Source of the DNA: Xylocopa sonorina | Lineage: Eukaryota > Arthropoda > Insecta > Hymenoptera > Apidae | Length of the DNA: 64,000 nucleotides | NCBI RefSeq assembly: GCF_050948175.1 | Contig: NC_135203.1 | Span: 5,456,001-5,520,000, forward strand | Direction of reading: 5' to 3' | In this document: in pieces, positions 24,501 to 36,900 of the stretch | How the letters are laid out: every line of letters begins with the position of its first letter | How positions within the stretch are numbered: the first letter of the stretch is position 1 | Position numbers and translations under genes: made by a program | The notes under the pieces: model-generated | The model's database searches: none | Told to the model about the DNA's origin: nothing | Seen by the model: the letters and a program-made list of their open reading frames with translations, nothing else

Positions 24501-27500
24501 GAGCAATAGAGAAGCTACTAGGAAGACACGGTGATAGCACCTCGTATATTCTATTTCGCTGTTAATAATAAATCTGAAACGACTCGGATATCTTCTAACA
24601 CAGTTCGACGTGTTAAGCTCGAGAGCTGATTGCCGTTATCCATTGATCGCCGGTTGCAACTTTTTCATACGCCAGGATACTTGCTACTTCACTTCGCTCG
24701 ACTAATTCACCGTGTCTGATAGCCAATGTGTGCTCGCAGTCGTAGCGATTCTGATATAGCTAGGCTGCTCGATCGAAGAGTGAACACCGCGTAACAGTGC
24801 GCGCGTTGCGCGCAGAATTCTTGGACAGGGCGTCGGTGACTAATTTTTTCCGATCGCGGCACCCGAAGACAGAGGATCCAGGCCTGCTAAAAAGCGCGAT
24901 GGTTAACGGCAAACGAGCGGCAGAGAGGGTGCCCGGCAAACCGCTATTAACCGGCCGAGCAGGCCAAGAGCGGATGGTCCGCGTCGGCTCCTAACAAAAA
25001 GGGCCACTTCCGAAGGCTGCAACGTCACATCCGCCATCGAAAATAGCCGCGGGGCCCTAATTTACGTTGGTGGAAAGCGGTGTTTTCGCCGGTGGAAAAG
25101 ATCCTTGACAGCGATAAGCTCCCGTTGCCCCCGAACACGAGGAACGCGTGAATGCTTCGTGACTTCGCGTTTAGCGTAACACACCTTCTGGTACCAGCCA
25201 GCTCTTAGCCGCGAGAGGGAGCGGTGCTCGCGAGATTTTTGCGAACGCGCAGTGGCACCGGTAACACGATCGGGAACGATCGAAGACTATAGCGCATGGC
25301 TCTGGACACACCGGGTGCCTGTAAAATCTCCGTTCTCGCGTACGACGCCGACTAAAAAGCGCTATTAATCCACCGGGATCGTTCTAAACCGGTTTTATCG
25401 TTTTGTCGAATCGAAATTTCTAAACGCGCGCCACGAGAGCGGACAGAGAGAGAGAGAGAGAGAGAGAGAGAACTCGCTCTCGGAGCCTGGATGCCTGGTC
25501 GGTTCGCCATACATCGCTCTCGCCCGTTCTCGATCGCGGCTCGTTTCCGCGGGGTGAAAAACCGGCGCGCAACACATTCGACCGGGGCAAAAATAGCGCT
25601 CGCTGGGAACAATGGGGAACCGGGCGATTTCGTTCTCGCGTTACGCAAAAGCTCTCGCCGCTAATTTCACCGGCGAGCATTACGAGAGACGGGCGGTGAA
25701 GATAGGCGGTGTTCACCTCTGACTGGCCAGCTGTACGCGCGTACGTACGTAGAGGTGCGTGCAGGGTCCGGTTGGCTCTGACGCTGGTTGTTCTAATTAC
25801 AGCGGAAATGGAAAAGCGACGAACAGGAGCGCGCGCGAGCTGACTATCGAAATACACCCGGTGGCTCGGTTTCGAGGCACGGTGGATAGAAAAATTTGTA
25901 CGATACGCGTTGCCTGTTGATGGGTTGCGCAATAATTACAAACGAACGCGCGGGCCACGGGCAAACGAACGGGCGAGGCACTCGCGCGCGTGGGTATCGT
26001 TTAAAGCGCGATTTCCTCCGTTCGCCTCCTGTGCACTTCCTGTCTCCGTGGAGCGCGCGCGGTCGCGCACCGGTCCCGGGCATTTTTCGTGTAATAGCAC
26101 GGTGTAATTACGCGGCGGACAAAGTAGCGATAATTACGGCCGTGTTTTTAGATACGGTAGCCGTTCGCGATCCCCCGTTACAGAAGGATTTATGGTCAGG
26201 CTGTAAATTAACCGAGTGAAACGTAGAAAACCGCGGCGCCCGATCCGATCGTTTCGAGGACGAAGCGTTGAAAAATACCCGGCTGGCCGGATTGATCGGT
26301 TAATTAGGAAGTTGGAACGAGTGAGAAGAGTGACGATAGACGCTTTGGACGATCGTAAGAATCGTTGCGTGGCGGGGAGATTTAATCGAACCCGATTCTA
26401 CGACGCTGAAAGAGCGCAATAATATTTTCAACGCGAACGTTGAACGAGTTAGAGTCGGAGGAACTATTTCGCCGGTTCTCGATGCTGGCGATGGCCGGTG
26501 CGCGATCGATTCGCGATTGCGATCGGGAAAAAAGGCCCCGTGTGCTTTCTACGTAACAGAGTGAAACCGGTTGCGGCTGACGGCTACGTTGCAAGATCTC
26601 GAAAAATGAACCTGCCGCTTAGACAGCCGCGAAACGCGTTTACAGAAGAATTTCGTGCGATCGAGCACGGTTGATACGGATACCTATCTCGTAACGTTAA
26701 TTACGAGCACAGCCGGAGACGATAAAAAGAAAAAAAAGAAGAGGAAAAAAGAGGTATCCGCGACAAGCCGTGATGTAACTGATGAAACCGGGATAAAAAA
26801 GATCTCTAGCGAAACGGACAGTTGATTTTCAGCCCCGGAACCGTGCGCGCTGGTCCCAACTTTGATTAATGCCGCCGACATAACTCTTCCTGCATGGAAA
26901 CGCGCGTGAAGATCCAGCCAGTCCCGGCGAGACGCGAAATTAATCGCGACCGGACGGTAGAGATAACGGATTAATTAGTTCTTAGCTCGCAGCCCGCGGT
27001 CCACTCGGTCCTTTTGTTACACCATGTCCAGCGAGCACCTTTCCCGCGTAAACACCCAGCCAGATACGATCTGAGAGCGTTTCTCGCACGTGCGTGTAAA
27101 GGCTGGCCACAGGCTCGGCTCTAACGCTGGATCTACTGGACGCGCGCAAAACCTGCAAAAAACTGTAACGACGCGAGCAGAACCCGGTAGGAAATCTGCA
27201 TGTAATCCAGCCAGGAAGCGGCGCGCCGACGAAACGCGTCTGGGATCGATGGGGTTGGTAGATAATTCGTTGAAATCGTTCGGTCGTAAGGGCCACGGCG
27301 CGGCGTTATCGCTCGATCGAGCATCCCTCGTCGATCGCCATTAAGCTTCTTGTACCGTTACAGGTTGCGCATATGTCGGGGGCCCCGCGTAACGTCGCGT
27401 TTCGACGACTTCCACGTGCAACAGGGCTGGCCGCGAGCAGCTTGCGCGGTTCTCTCCGCTGCGGTAAAAAATAAGCCGCGACCTTAATGTTTGCCCGGTG

Positions 27501-27946
27501 CTGGCGTAGAACCGGGGCGCGCGCGTGTATACACGTCTGGTACGACTGTTCCTCGGTGTTAATGACGTTGTATCTGCGCGCGGTACGTGTTGTCAACCGG
27601 TCGCGAGTGTTTTAACAAGGGCTCGGTCATTGCGCGAGGTGTAATTATCCGGGCTAGGTGTGCGAGAGGTTGGCATTAACAGTAATGTCCCGATCTTTTG
27701 CCAGATACATTTATTAACTATATCTTTATGGCGCACGGGTTGTTACATTTCCACGAGAGGTTACCAGCTACTCTAGACCGCGTTTCCAAGTAACGCTGGC
27801 CTGGCACGTTAACGCGAGTCGCCGTAAATCGTGGACGGGGTATTGCCTTAACCATCCGGTAGAAGTCGGGGGAAGAGAGAGAGAGAGAGACACTCGAGAA
27901 GGGATAGGACACGAGGAGAAGCAAAATGGAATCATACTGCAGAGGC

Positions 27947-27988
<42 letters not shown>

Positions 27989-30900
27989 GAAAGGAAGAGA
28001 GAGCTACGGACAATTTATGCGCCCCCCCTCGGTAATCGAGTTTCCCTGAAACGCAACGTTGACTCCTTTGTGGGGTGCGTAATAAATTTCGCGACGACGA
28101 CGTCTAGGCAAATTACGCGGCGTGGGTGTATTATCATTTAACGCTTCGTTCAAGGTTCAAGGCGTACCGCGACGCAGAAAAACCTTACCACTGTTCCCAT
28201 CGAGTTTACGTCGCGTAACGTCGAGCACGGCGAGCGTTCCGCGGATAACCAATTCGGTAGTTGGCTGGTTCTCGATATATATCCGCGCAGAAAGGAAGGC
28301 GGACAACACCGGCTTTTGTCGAGTGTATTCCGGTCGAAGGAGAATCTAGATAGCGAGCTTATTAAATTTGACACTTCAAGAAGCCGGAACATTGAAAAGG
28401 GGGCCAGGAATATCAAGCGACGCATGTAGCCCATCGTGGCGGAGCAACCAGCCCGTGGACGACGCGTATCCTGCCGCCTCGGGGGGAGCAGGGATTCGCT
28501 AATTTCACTCAGGACACGCGGCCTCTGCGAAAACACCCTGGCGATAAAACAGTACGCGCGCGAGCAATTCCCTTGGGAAAATAGTCCGCAGACGTTGTGG
28601 GGAGTCCGTTCTCTTTCGAGCCAACGAAACGAGACAGGAAAAACCTTCCTGTCGACACAATGCGACGAAAGAAAATTACTACCACGGCTCAAAAGTCTAC
28701 TGATAATTCGTGATTGGCGATGCATCGGCAAATTGGACTAAAAGTTGTTCCTTGAAACGGATTCAAGAAAACTAGATCGATTGGAACGATTTTCGGGTCA
28801 AGCAGAGTGATTCTCGTCGACGTCTGATTCACCCGGGTCTCATGATCGTTCCTGTCCAGGGGGAGAATCGGTGTACCTAGAAGGCCGGCCCCGTTCTCGA
28901 ACAAGTATCCTCGAGATCGGTTAAAATTGGAAAGGTCCTCGCGTGGGGTCAATTCATTGTTGAAGAGGCTATTCTTGACGCGAAATTGCCTGAAATTGGT
29001 TTACACGGACACGGCCGGCACGTCTAGAAATTGATTCGCACTCTAGCCCACCCCCATCGGCTGGTCCACCCTCTACGCGATACTGAATGCGTTTAATTTT
29101 TCTGCTCGGCTACGTTTATTCCCCATAGAGACGGTCGTGCGCTATTCCTCGTCGACGGAAGAGAGGAGTCGAGATAAAAATCGGGGGTTCGCACCTATCG
29201 ACCTTGACTCGCCCGCGGGTCTCCACAGGAAGGATGTTAATCAAGAGAATTTCTGCAGACGAACCCGTGAGACGAACGTAATTCGGAAATGATAATGACG
29301 TCCAAGGTCGGTGATAAATCCGTCGTCGTTGTCGCAGTACTTTCATTGGAGGGTGCGCTCGCGTAATTCCCTCCCTCCCTCGTCTCGTTCTCCCTCTTTC
29401 TTCCCCGACACGGTGGAACAGAAAAGAAGTCCGCTCGAACGGAGCGATTTCGGGGGTGACTCGACGTAACGTCTTTAATTCACCAGTCGTCGAAGACGCC
29501 TCTGCTTTCGTCTCCGGATCGAGTTATCCCGTGGAATGAGAAAAATTAATAAAATGAATCAACAGCCGTCTCCGTGGTAGAGAGGGGAGGGCCACCATCG
29601 CCGTCGAGTCTGTCGGCAGAAATTAGCTAAACGGATTCTTTCCCAACGCGGCTCTCGGTTAAGTGTCCGCGCGCTTCGCGTTGCCAATACGAAATCGCGT
29701 CTAATCGTTGCTGAATAATTGCCCGGCGGATTCCAGCTTCTGTCCGGTTCCCCCGTACGTAGGTAACGTCCCGTCGTCCCTCCCCACCTGGTTGCACGGT
29801 TACATAAATCAATGCTTGATTAACTCGCGGCTGGTGCCCGCGCAGAACCGATACAGGCGGCGATCGCGCCGTTAAAATTAATACGTTCGCCGTTTCCACG
29901 AAAGACTTCCAGCCGGCGGTTCCATTAATAAAACTCTTCCTCGATCGGCGAGTGAATAGCCTGGACGATGGAAAGTCTGGATCCCGTCCCGAGCGAGAAC
30001 TCGCGTTATTAGCTAGGATAATTAACGTCCCCTCTCCGCGCTCTTCTGCGGCTCTGCAATCGTTAGGCTTCTAACAACCTGGAATTTCGGCCCCGTCGCG
30101 TAGATTATAGCGACAATTAGCGGCGAGCTATACCGTGACGAGATTTCTGACGTACACCCGGCACCCCTCGGCTGGTTTCCTCCCCGCGACGAAGACAGGA
30201 ACGGCGAACGGCCAAGCAGACTGGAGAGGGGGAGACGGAGAGAGTGCCTGGCAAGCCTCCACGTCGAAGTCTCGCAGAATTTATAACGAGAATCGGCTGC
30301 TGGTCCACGGCAAAAAACGCCACCGAGCGCCTCTGTACCGCTTAATTGCTTAATCAGACGTAGTAAATCTTAGGACGCCGGGCATTTACGCGCGATACGA
30401 TACGCGGCCGCGCGTATCCGTGATTCGCGCGAGCTATTAGCCACGGTTACCCCGCGTTCGAACGCGAAACGATCGTCGTCGTCGTCGTCTAGCCGCGGTC
30501 GAGGATGGTACGTGTGGCTACAATTGAACGGGTCACGCGAATATCGCCCATCGAGAATTCGTACGAACGGGTATTTAGTAGAAACGGTCGGTAATAACAG
30601 TCCGCGAAACACGCTCGACGAGACGTCAAACGATGACGGCCGGTTTGTAATTTGCCCGGCGATCGCGGCTCGGCTTCCATGGCCGATATTTTAATTATGT
30701 AATTGTACGATATCCCGTACGATCGCCGCGATACTCTGTCTAGTTAACGTTGCGTAGTGTCACGGACATTCTGACAAACAGTTTCTTGTTCCACGATCTT
30801 TTTTTCTTTTTCCCCCTCCACTCCCGCTTTTCTTGTTCTCCTCGCGAAAAATCGATACACTCTCGTAACACGACTCTCGTTCACGGGCTCGTTAAGAGAA

Positions 30901-33900
30901 CACCCGTTATATTAAGGGATAACTGTGGCCCGTGATGTAACGCAACACTGTAGTCCTGATCCTGATCCTTGAATGAGATGGTATCTCCGGCGTCCTGGAC
31001 GTACATTTGACGCGTACGTACCTGCTCGCGGTGCGTCGCGTATTATGCCACGGGAAGGTATCGAGTGACCCCACGGTACAAATTCTTCCTCGCTCCAACG
31101 AGCCAGGAGAAGTTATTTCCTATCCGCGGAGGCATCGAGCCTGATGATCCTCCGTCGCGAATACAATACCCTCGAGAAATTACGACTTTTTTCAGTTTCG
31201 AACTCACTGTTTGCTTTTAATCGCGGAATTCTACAATATAATCGAGTATTATGAACGTTTCCATTATTCCCGTACGACTATTGTCGCTATCTAACAATGG
31301 GGCGAAATAAAAGGTAGTTTAGTACGTCCCTTTGAATGTTTAATGGTATCGGCCGTTATTAGACACCGGTAATACCGATCGAGGCGATAAGAGAAATTAC
31401 ATATCGGGAAACAGCGTTACAGTTGAACGACAGACGGTTGACGCGCGTGCCCGCGTAAAGAAAATGATAATTAGAAGGAAAGTACGCGACATCGACAGCC
31501 GCGATAAGGGTTAACATTTCGTCACGCGATTCGTGAATTATTTCCTCCTCTAATGGGGACAAATGATACGCCGAAAAAGAGCCGTTCCAACGTGGCAATC
31601 ATCCCGGTCATGGAATTACCGAATATATCGCGGGACGTCCCACGACGATTTTTACATTTGAATCTTGACAATGACGGCGACCCGCCCCCGGAGCTATGAA
31701 AACGTTACCCCTATCGGGCGCAATGATATCCCCCTAGTCGGTCACTGGTGCATGAAACAGTTAAGCATCGACAATGTAAGCCAATCAAGGGGTGGATGTA
31801 TAAGGGGTGTATCACAGGGCCGTGGTAATCACTTGGAATTGCGTTAAATTTTTACTCCCGCGCCCTGAGGGCCTCGCGTCTTAGCCTTTTGATGCTGGGA
31901 CCGATCGCTGGTTTAAAGAAGATAGCCGTGGATCAGACTACACCACATTTCAAACTCTATCACAATATTCCATGCATTTTAAATTAGATTTATCGTAGGA
32001 AATCATAGAAAATTATGCAATTGAACTTAGAGAATACACTCGAATCCTACATTAAATATGTACGATGAGATACAAAGCGGAACGGGAGGACATCGCGAGC
32101 AAATTAAACGGCAAACGTTCGTATCCAATTTAAAGTTGCCCGTGCAGGGAACGACGGGGATAAAAGGAGCCCGTGGCCGATTGATAATTCGCCGAGTTTA
32201 GAACTATTTCTGTAACGTGCACCCCCGTAGACCGCGAGGGCCCGGTTAGATTCCCTTTAGAGTGGCCTGGGCAAAGCCCCGAGGGGGTTACGAGGATATT
32301 ACGGAGCAACAAAATAATAACGCGAGACCGGCCGGGGCCGTTGGCGGTAGGATAGGAAAGGCTATGGGGACGGGGGAGGTTTAGGGCGCAGCCAGCAAAA
32401 CACACACGGCGACTAAAAGGCTTACGGGGTAATTTGCGACGGCTTAAGGCCGGGCCAATCTGATCCATCCCGCGTGTACACGTGAAATCTTACACCCAAC
32501 CGTGCCCCGGTACGATCTTCGTATACACCGGAGGAGACAAAAAGACAGCGGAAGGAGGCGAACGGAGAGGGATGAAAAGTCGAGAGGACGCGCCGGTGAA
32601 ACGGAGAGAGAGATGGACTCGGGTGGGGTACACCTCTTTGAAAAACGATACAGGGTTACCTCAATGGCCCTCCCCTCGCTTTCCATCTTTCTTTTTTCCC
32701 CCTTTTTTCCTTCCTTCCTTCCTTCCTTCTCTCTCTTTTTTTTTTTTGCTCGCTCTGTTTTTCTGTTCTCGTCGATACAGCCGTGTTCCCGTTCGCTCGG
32801 CCTCTCCTTCCCGGTTCTTCTGTTCACTTGCTCGGCCAGTCCAGCTCGGTTGCCTCGCGGTGAACACGAGCCGCGGACTTCACGGGCTGTCGCGCAGAAT
32901 TTGGCCGGCGAATTTTTTCTCTGGAAATGGTTAATTGAGCGTGCGCCAGTGCAAACGAGAGGTTACCAGGGGCTGTCTCCTCTTTTTGCTTCCGTGCGGG
33001 GCCAGCCTCGCCTCCCTCTCGCTTCACTAACGCTCCACCGGCCTCCTTATATTACGTTTTCGGTGCCTTGTACGCGGTGTAATAGGAATTAAAGACACAC
33101 CCCGTCCACGTCCGTGGCGCGGGACTGATTTTTCTGGAATTCGATACACTCCCGTCGCCCGTGAATTCGCCCACCGTTCCTGGGCGACGGGCACCGCGAA
33201 TACACGCGTCCCATCGAAGGGCGCGACGAGAACCGGCGAGACGATGCGAACGTTTCAATGTCGCGATGCGATCGACTTTTTTCGCTAGCTAAACAATCGG
33301 CTCCGATGCGATTCGCAACGGCATCAACCACGATTCGCTGAACCGATCTCAGGCGGATGAAAGACAGGTAACGATGAATGGCGAGAGAAGAGCGGCGACG
33401 GCGGGCCGCGACGGTGGGCGAAAGAAAAGGGTGAAACTGGGGAGAGAGAGAGCGAGGAAGAGCATATTTCAGAAGCGAAACTTAATTTGCCCCGAAGTGT
33501 GCCACGGGACTCGAATCAATTCGAGGGCTCTCGAACCTCGGAGAGGCTCTAAGCGACGGCGCGTGCCTCAATCGGATTCCATTGAAGTTCCTCTCTTTCT
33601 CGTCACGCGATAATTGAGAGACGTCGATTGTGGTGCACTCGTTACGCCTCGGTAGCTACGGGGCGGCCGTACTTTTTCACCGACCAAACTTCGATCGGTC
33701 GGTGCGTAGTTAAAAATTTCACGGCAGGTCGGAACGAAGCCTCGAGGTCGATCGTGGAAACCGTTTTCGTAATAGTAGCGCGTATACCGGGGACGACGGA
33801 TGGGAAATTTGTTTCCACTGTGCGCGCTATCTCCGATATTCCAGACAGAACTTGCGCCCCGTGCAAATATTGCCCTACGGATTCCTCGAGAATGCAGAAC

Positions 33901-36900
33901 AGAAATTAAAAGACGAGCACGAGCGACTGCTTCTTTCCCGATAGCATCTTCCACGTCAGCCTGTCCGACGAAAAGAACCCCACGCATAGGTTTAGTGTAC
34001 GTTAAGAGGCACTCCATGGTGTTTGCTGGCAAACACCCTTCGTTCTCGCGTTGCCTCGATGGCGCCCTCGCTGCCTTGCGCAGCGAGTCGCAGGGCATTC
34101 GTCGTCGCCGTCGCCGTCGTCGTCCCTTTCCCTCGCACACACAAACGGAGTCTGATTACACATTAATTATTTACCGAGTGATTTTCTGATGTATGCGCCC
34201 TGGCCAGCTTCTCGAAAACGAGTCATTAAATTAAATGAGACGCCGGATTCTCATTGAGAGCGTGGCTGGTGAACCAAGCCCCAGCGAATATCGGGAAGGA
34301 ACCTTGCGTTCGCCAGAGGGCCAGCCGACTAATATCGAGGCGATTAACGGAAAACAAGCATCCCTGGTTCGCCCGTCCTGTCCGTTTCGTCAAACGAAAG
34401 TAAACTGGCGAGCAAGGAAACGCTCGATAACGATCTATAGTTTCTCAAAGGATGATCGAAAGCGGTTAATTACTTTCTTGGATCATTAAGCTGATCGGTA
34501 AATTGTCTTCCAACGAGACGCGCGGCCACTGTTCGAGAGACTCGCAGTAACAAGAGGTGCGTCATGTTCCTTCGAGGTAAATTATCCCCCGTCTCATTTG
34601 TCTACCGGTCGAGCTTAAACGTTTTTTCCACGACTCGTTGGACGTACAACTTTCCCCGGGTTGCTCGCGATGACCAATCAGCCGGTAGTAATTTTTCCGA
34701 GCGGTGGGCAGCTCGGGAAAGCCGCGGCGCAGCCTAAAACAACGGGATTAGTCTCGACGTAGCATCCTAGCCGGTGTAGGTTGGGGCAAGGATTTAATTT
34801 CCGAGGATTTTTCCCACGGAACGGTCAGAGGCTGCCGGATGCCTCGCTTCGAGGACCTGCGCAAACACTCGAAATGTCTATGCCGCCGTAGGAAATTATT
34901 TGTCGTTCCTGGTAGACGAGCAGGATCTTTCAAGACGGAAGGCAGAATGTTGCTTTGGGAACTGTTGAGAAATGTCGAATTTCAACCCTTTGCTGTGCAA
35001 TTATTTCTAATTTCTCGACCAAAATGCGCAGCTACGATATTCTACAAGATCGAACGGCAATATTTTCTACAAAGACGAAATACGAATTGGTTCACTATAG
35101 AGTACAGATAGAGGAACTACAATTTTCGAACGCTTGTACGTTCGTGAGTCACCCACGATTTTCGCATCGTTACGAGAACGGCAGCAAAACACGAGACGCC
35201 TTTCAACCGAAGAAACGAATTTGGAGACCGAAAAGAGAACGGGGGGAGGATCGTTTTTCTGTGCACTCCGCTTAAAAATCTTCTCAAACAGATCGAGATT
35301 TCGGCGGTGAGAACAGAACGGAAGAGGCGGGCGGGGAGCGCCAACGTCAGTGGATACTCTTTGTTCGCGGGTAAACATTTGCCCGGTTTCTCGGGAGGGC
35401 CGTTCGAGGGGGTGACAGGAAGACGAAAACGATCGTCGGCCCGCAAACGAGGCCACTCTAGACGCCGGCCACGTTCACCCGTACGCTTTTAGACGCCATG
35501 TTGCGCCGGGACGAGGCTTCCCCCGATCCTGGCCCGGATTAAAATACTGCAAATCATGGGCTACCTGATGAACGTACCTCGCGCTCCTCCAGCCCGTCCT
35601 ATTCCAGCCTACGTCCCGTGCCACCGGATATATATACGCGCGCACATCGCCACGGCGAACAGTCGTAGAAGAAGTCGAGCGATGGATGAAATTTTCGCGA
35701 ATGCGCGGATGCTACGATTCGCCACGGCGCTTCTTCCTCGCGCAACGGCGCTCTTCGTTTCCTTTTCCTTTCGTAACTACACGAACGAACGAAACGCTGG
35801 CTACGTCGTGGTGATTCACTCGTCAGGTTCGACGCTACTCTGAGTGTTCCATTAAATCTTATCAACGCGTGATGCACCACGCGAAGAGGAGGGTACACGA
35901 TCGAGGGTGGTTTTTTTTTTTAGACGAACGCATGTTAACACGCGAATAATAGGGAGAGAGGGGAGGATGGCTGTTCCAGCGAAGAAAGAACTACTACGTA
36001 AAGAGCATCGGATCCGAGTCGGTCGAGAGGGCCCGTATCGTTTTAACGTCTCTATTAGCGGCTATTAAAAATGAGCTAGGAGAGGAAAAAAAGCGATGAA
36101 ACGAGGGCGAGGGGCACGGTGGTGGCTGGGACGAGACGAGGGGGTCCCCAGGTTGCTTGAAATCGCGGGCCCTCTGTTCACATGCCGTCTCCTCCTCGTA
36201 CCGGTATCCAGTTACCTTTTGTGGAGGCCTTCGTGTAGCTCAGATTTTCGAATGATATGTTCACCATTGTGCGCACCGGGTATTTAGCATGGCACGGGGT
36301 TGGTCGAAATCTAGAGGGTACGCGGAACCGTGGCGGCAAAGGGGGGTCAGGGGGAGGGGTGATGGGCTCGGTACGACGCCACGAAAATCTACGCTCCGCT
36401 CAGACACGGGGGTAGATTCTGTTAAAATGATATCCCCCGTCACTCTAGTAGAGTCGAGGATAGATCCGATTCTGATATCAGGTTGAAATTGATCGTTCCC
36501 TTTTTTTCTCTCTTTCTGTTGTGCCCAGGAGAATCGTAGAAACTAGTTTCTACTGGGACGAGGGGTGGCTGGCCTCGAGGTTTTTCTACCGTACAAAATT
36601 GCCAAAGTTGCTGAAATATATTTTCGTATCTGCTTCGATAGCTTCGATTTCTTTTTATTTTCACGTATTAACGACGTAGTAGGTACGAACAGTATCAACG
36701 AAATTACTCGACGACGAAGAACCGGGAAACCATCGAATCGCTGGCAAGAGTCATGAAATTTTCAATTACCGTATTTTCTTCGCCTCTAAGGTGGACAGAT
36801 GTACACGCGCGTGTACTATTATTGTTGCCCGCGCAGAGAACGATCGAATCACTCTTTAAAGAGGCTGTCAGTGGCGTCACGAAAACCGGGATCCTTTCAC

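Larger units (their letters stand above)
20946..32685. other. Intron 1, third part: no gene seen
   Basis: Contents: GA tracts at 25445-25471, 27873-27890 and 27952-27985, a (GTC)n tract near 30474-30490, and AT-richer islands at about 24440-24600 and 31170-32130. A motif similar to a hAT terminal repeat (the reverse complement of CAGTGGTTCTAACC) lies near 22040-22053 without a partner. The open frame at 28150-28731 (minus) has no domain. Confidence 0.65.

Noticed and set aside
28150..28731. Minus-strand open frame of 193 codons
   Set aside because: Arg/Ser/Leu-rich, no domain, no splice context; consistent with chance in CpG-rich DNA.
32502..33092. Plus-strand open frame of 196 codons
   Set aside because: Its middle is the polypyrimidine tract translated as Ser/Phe/Pro; not protein-like.
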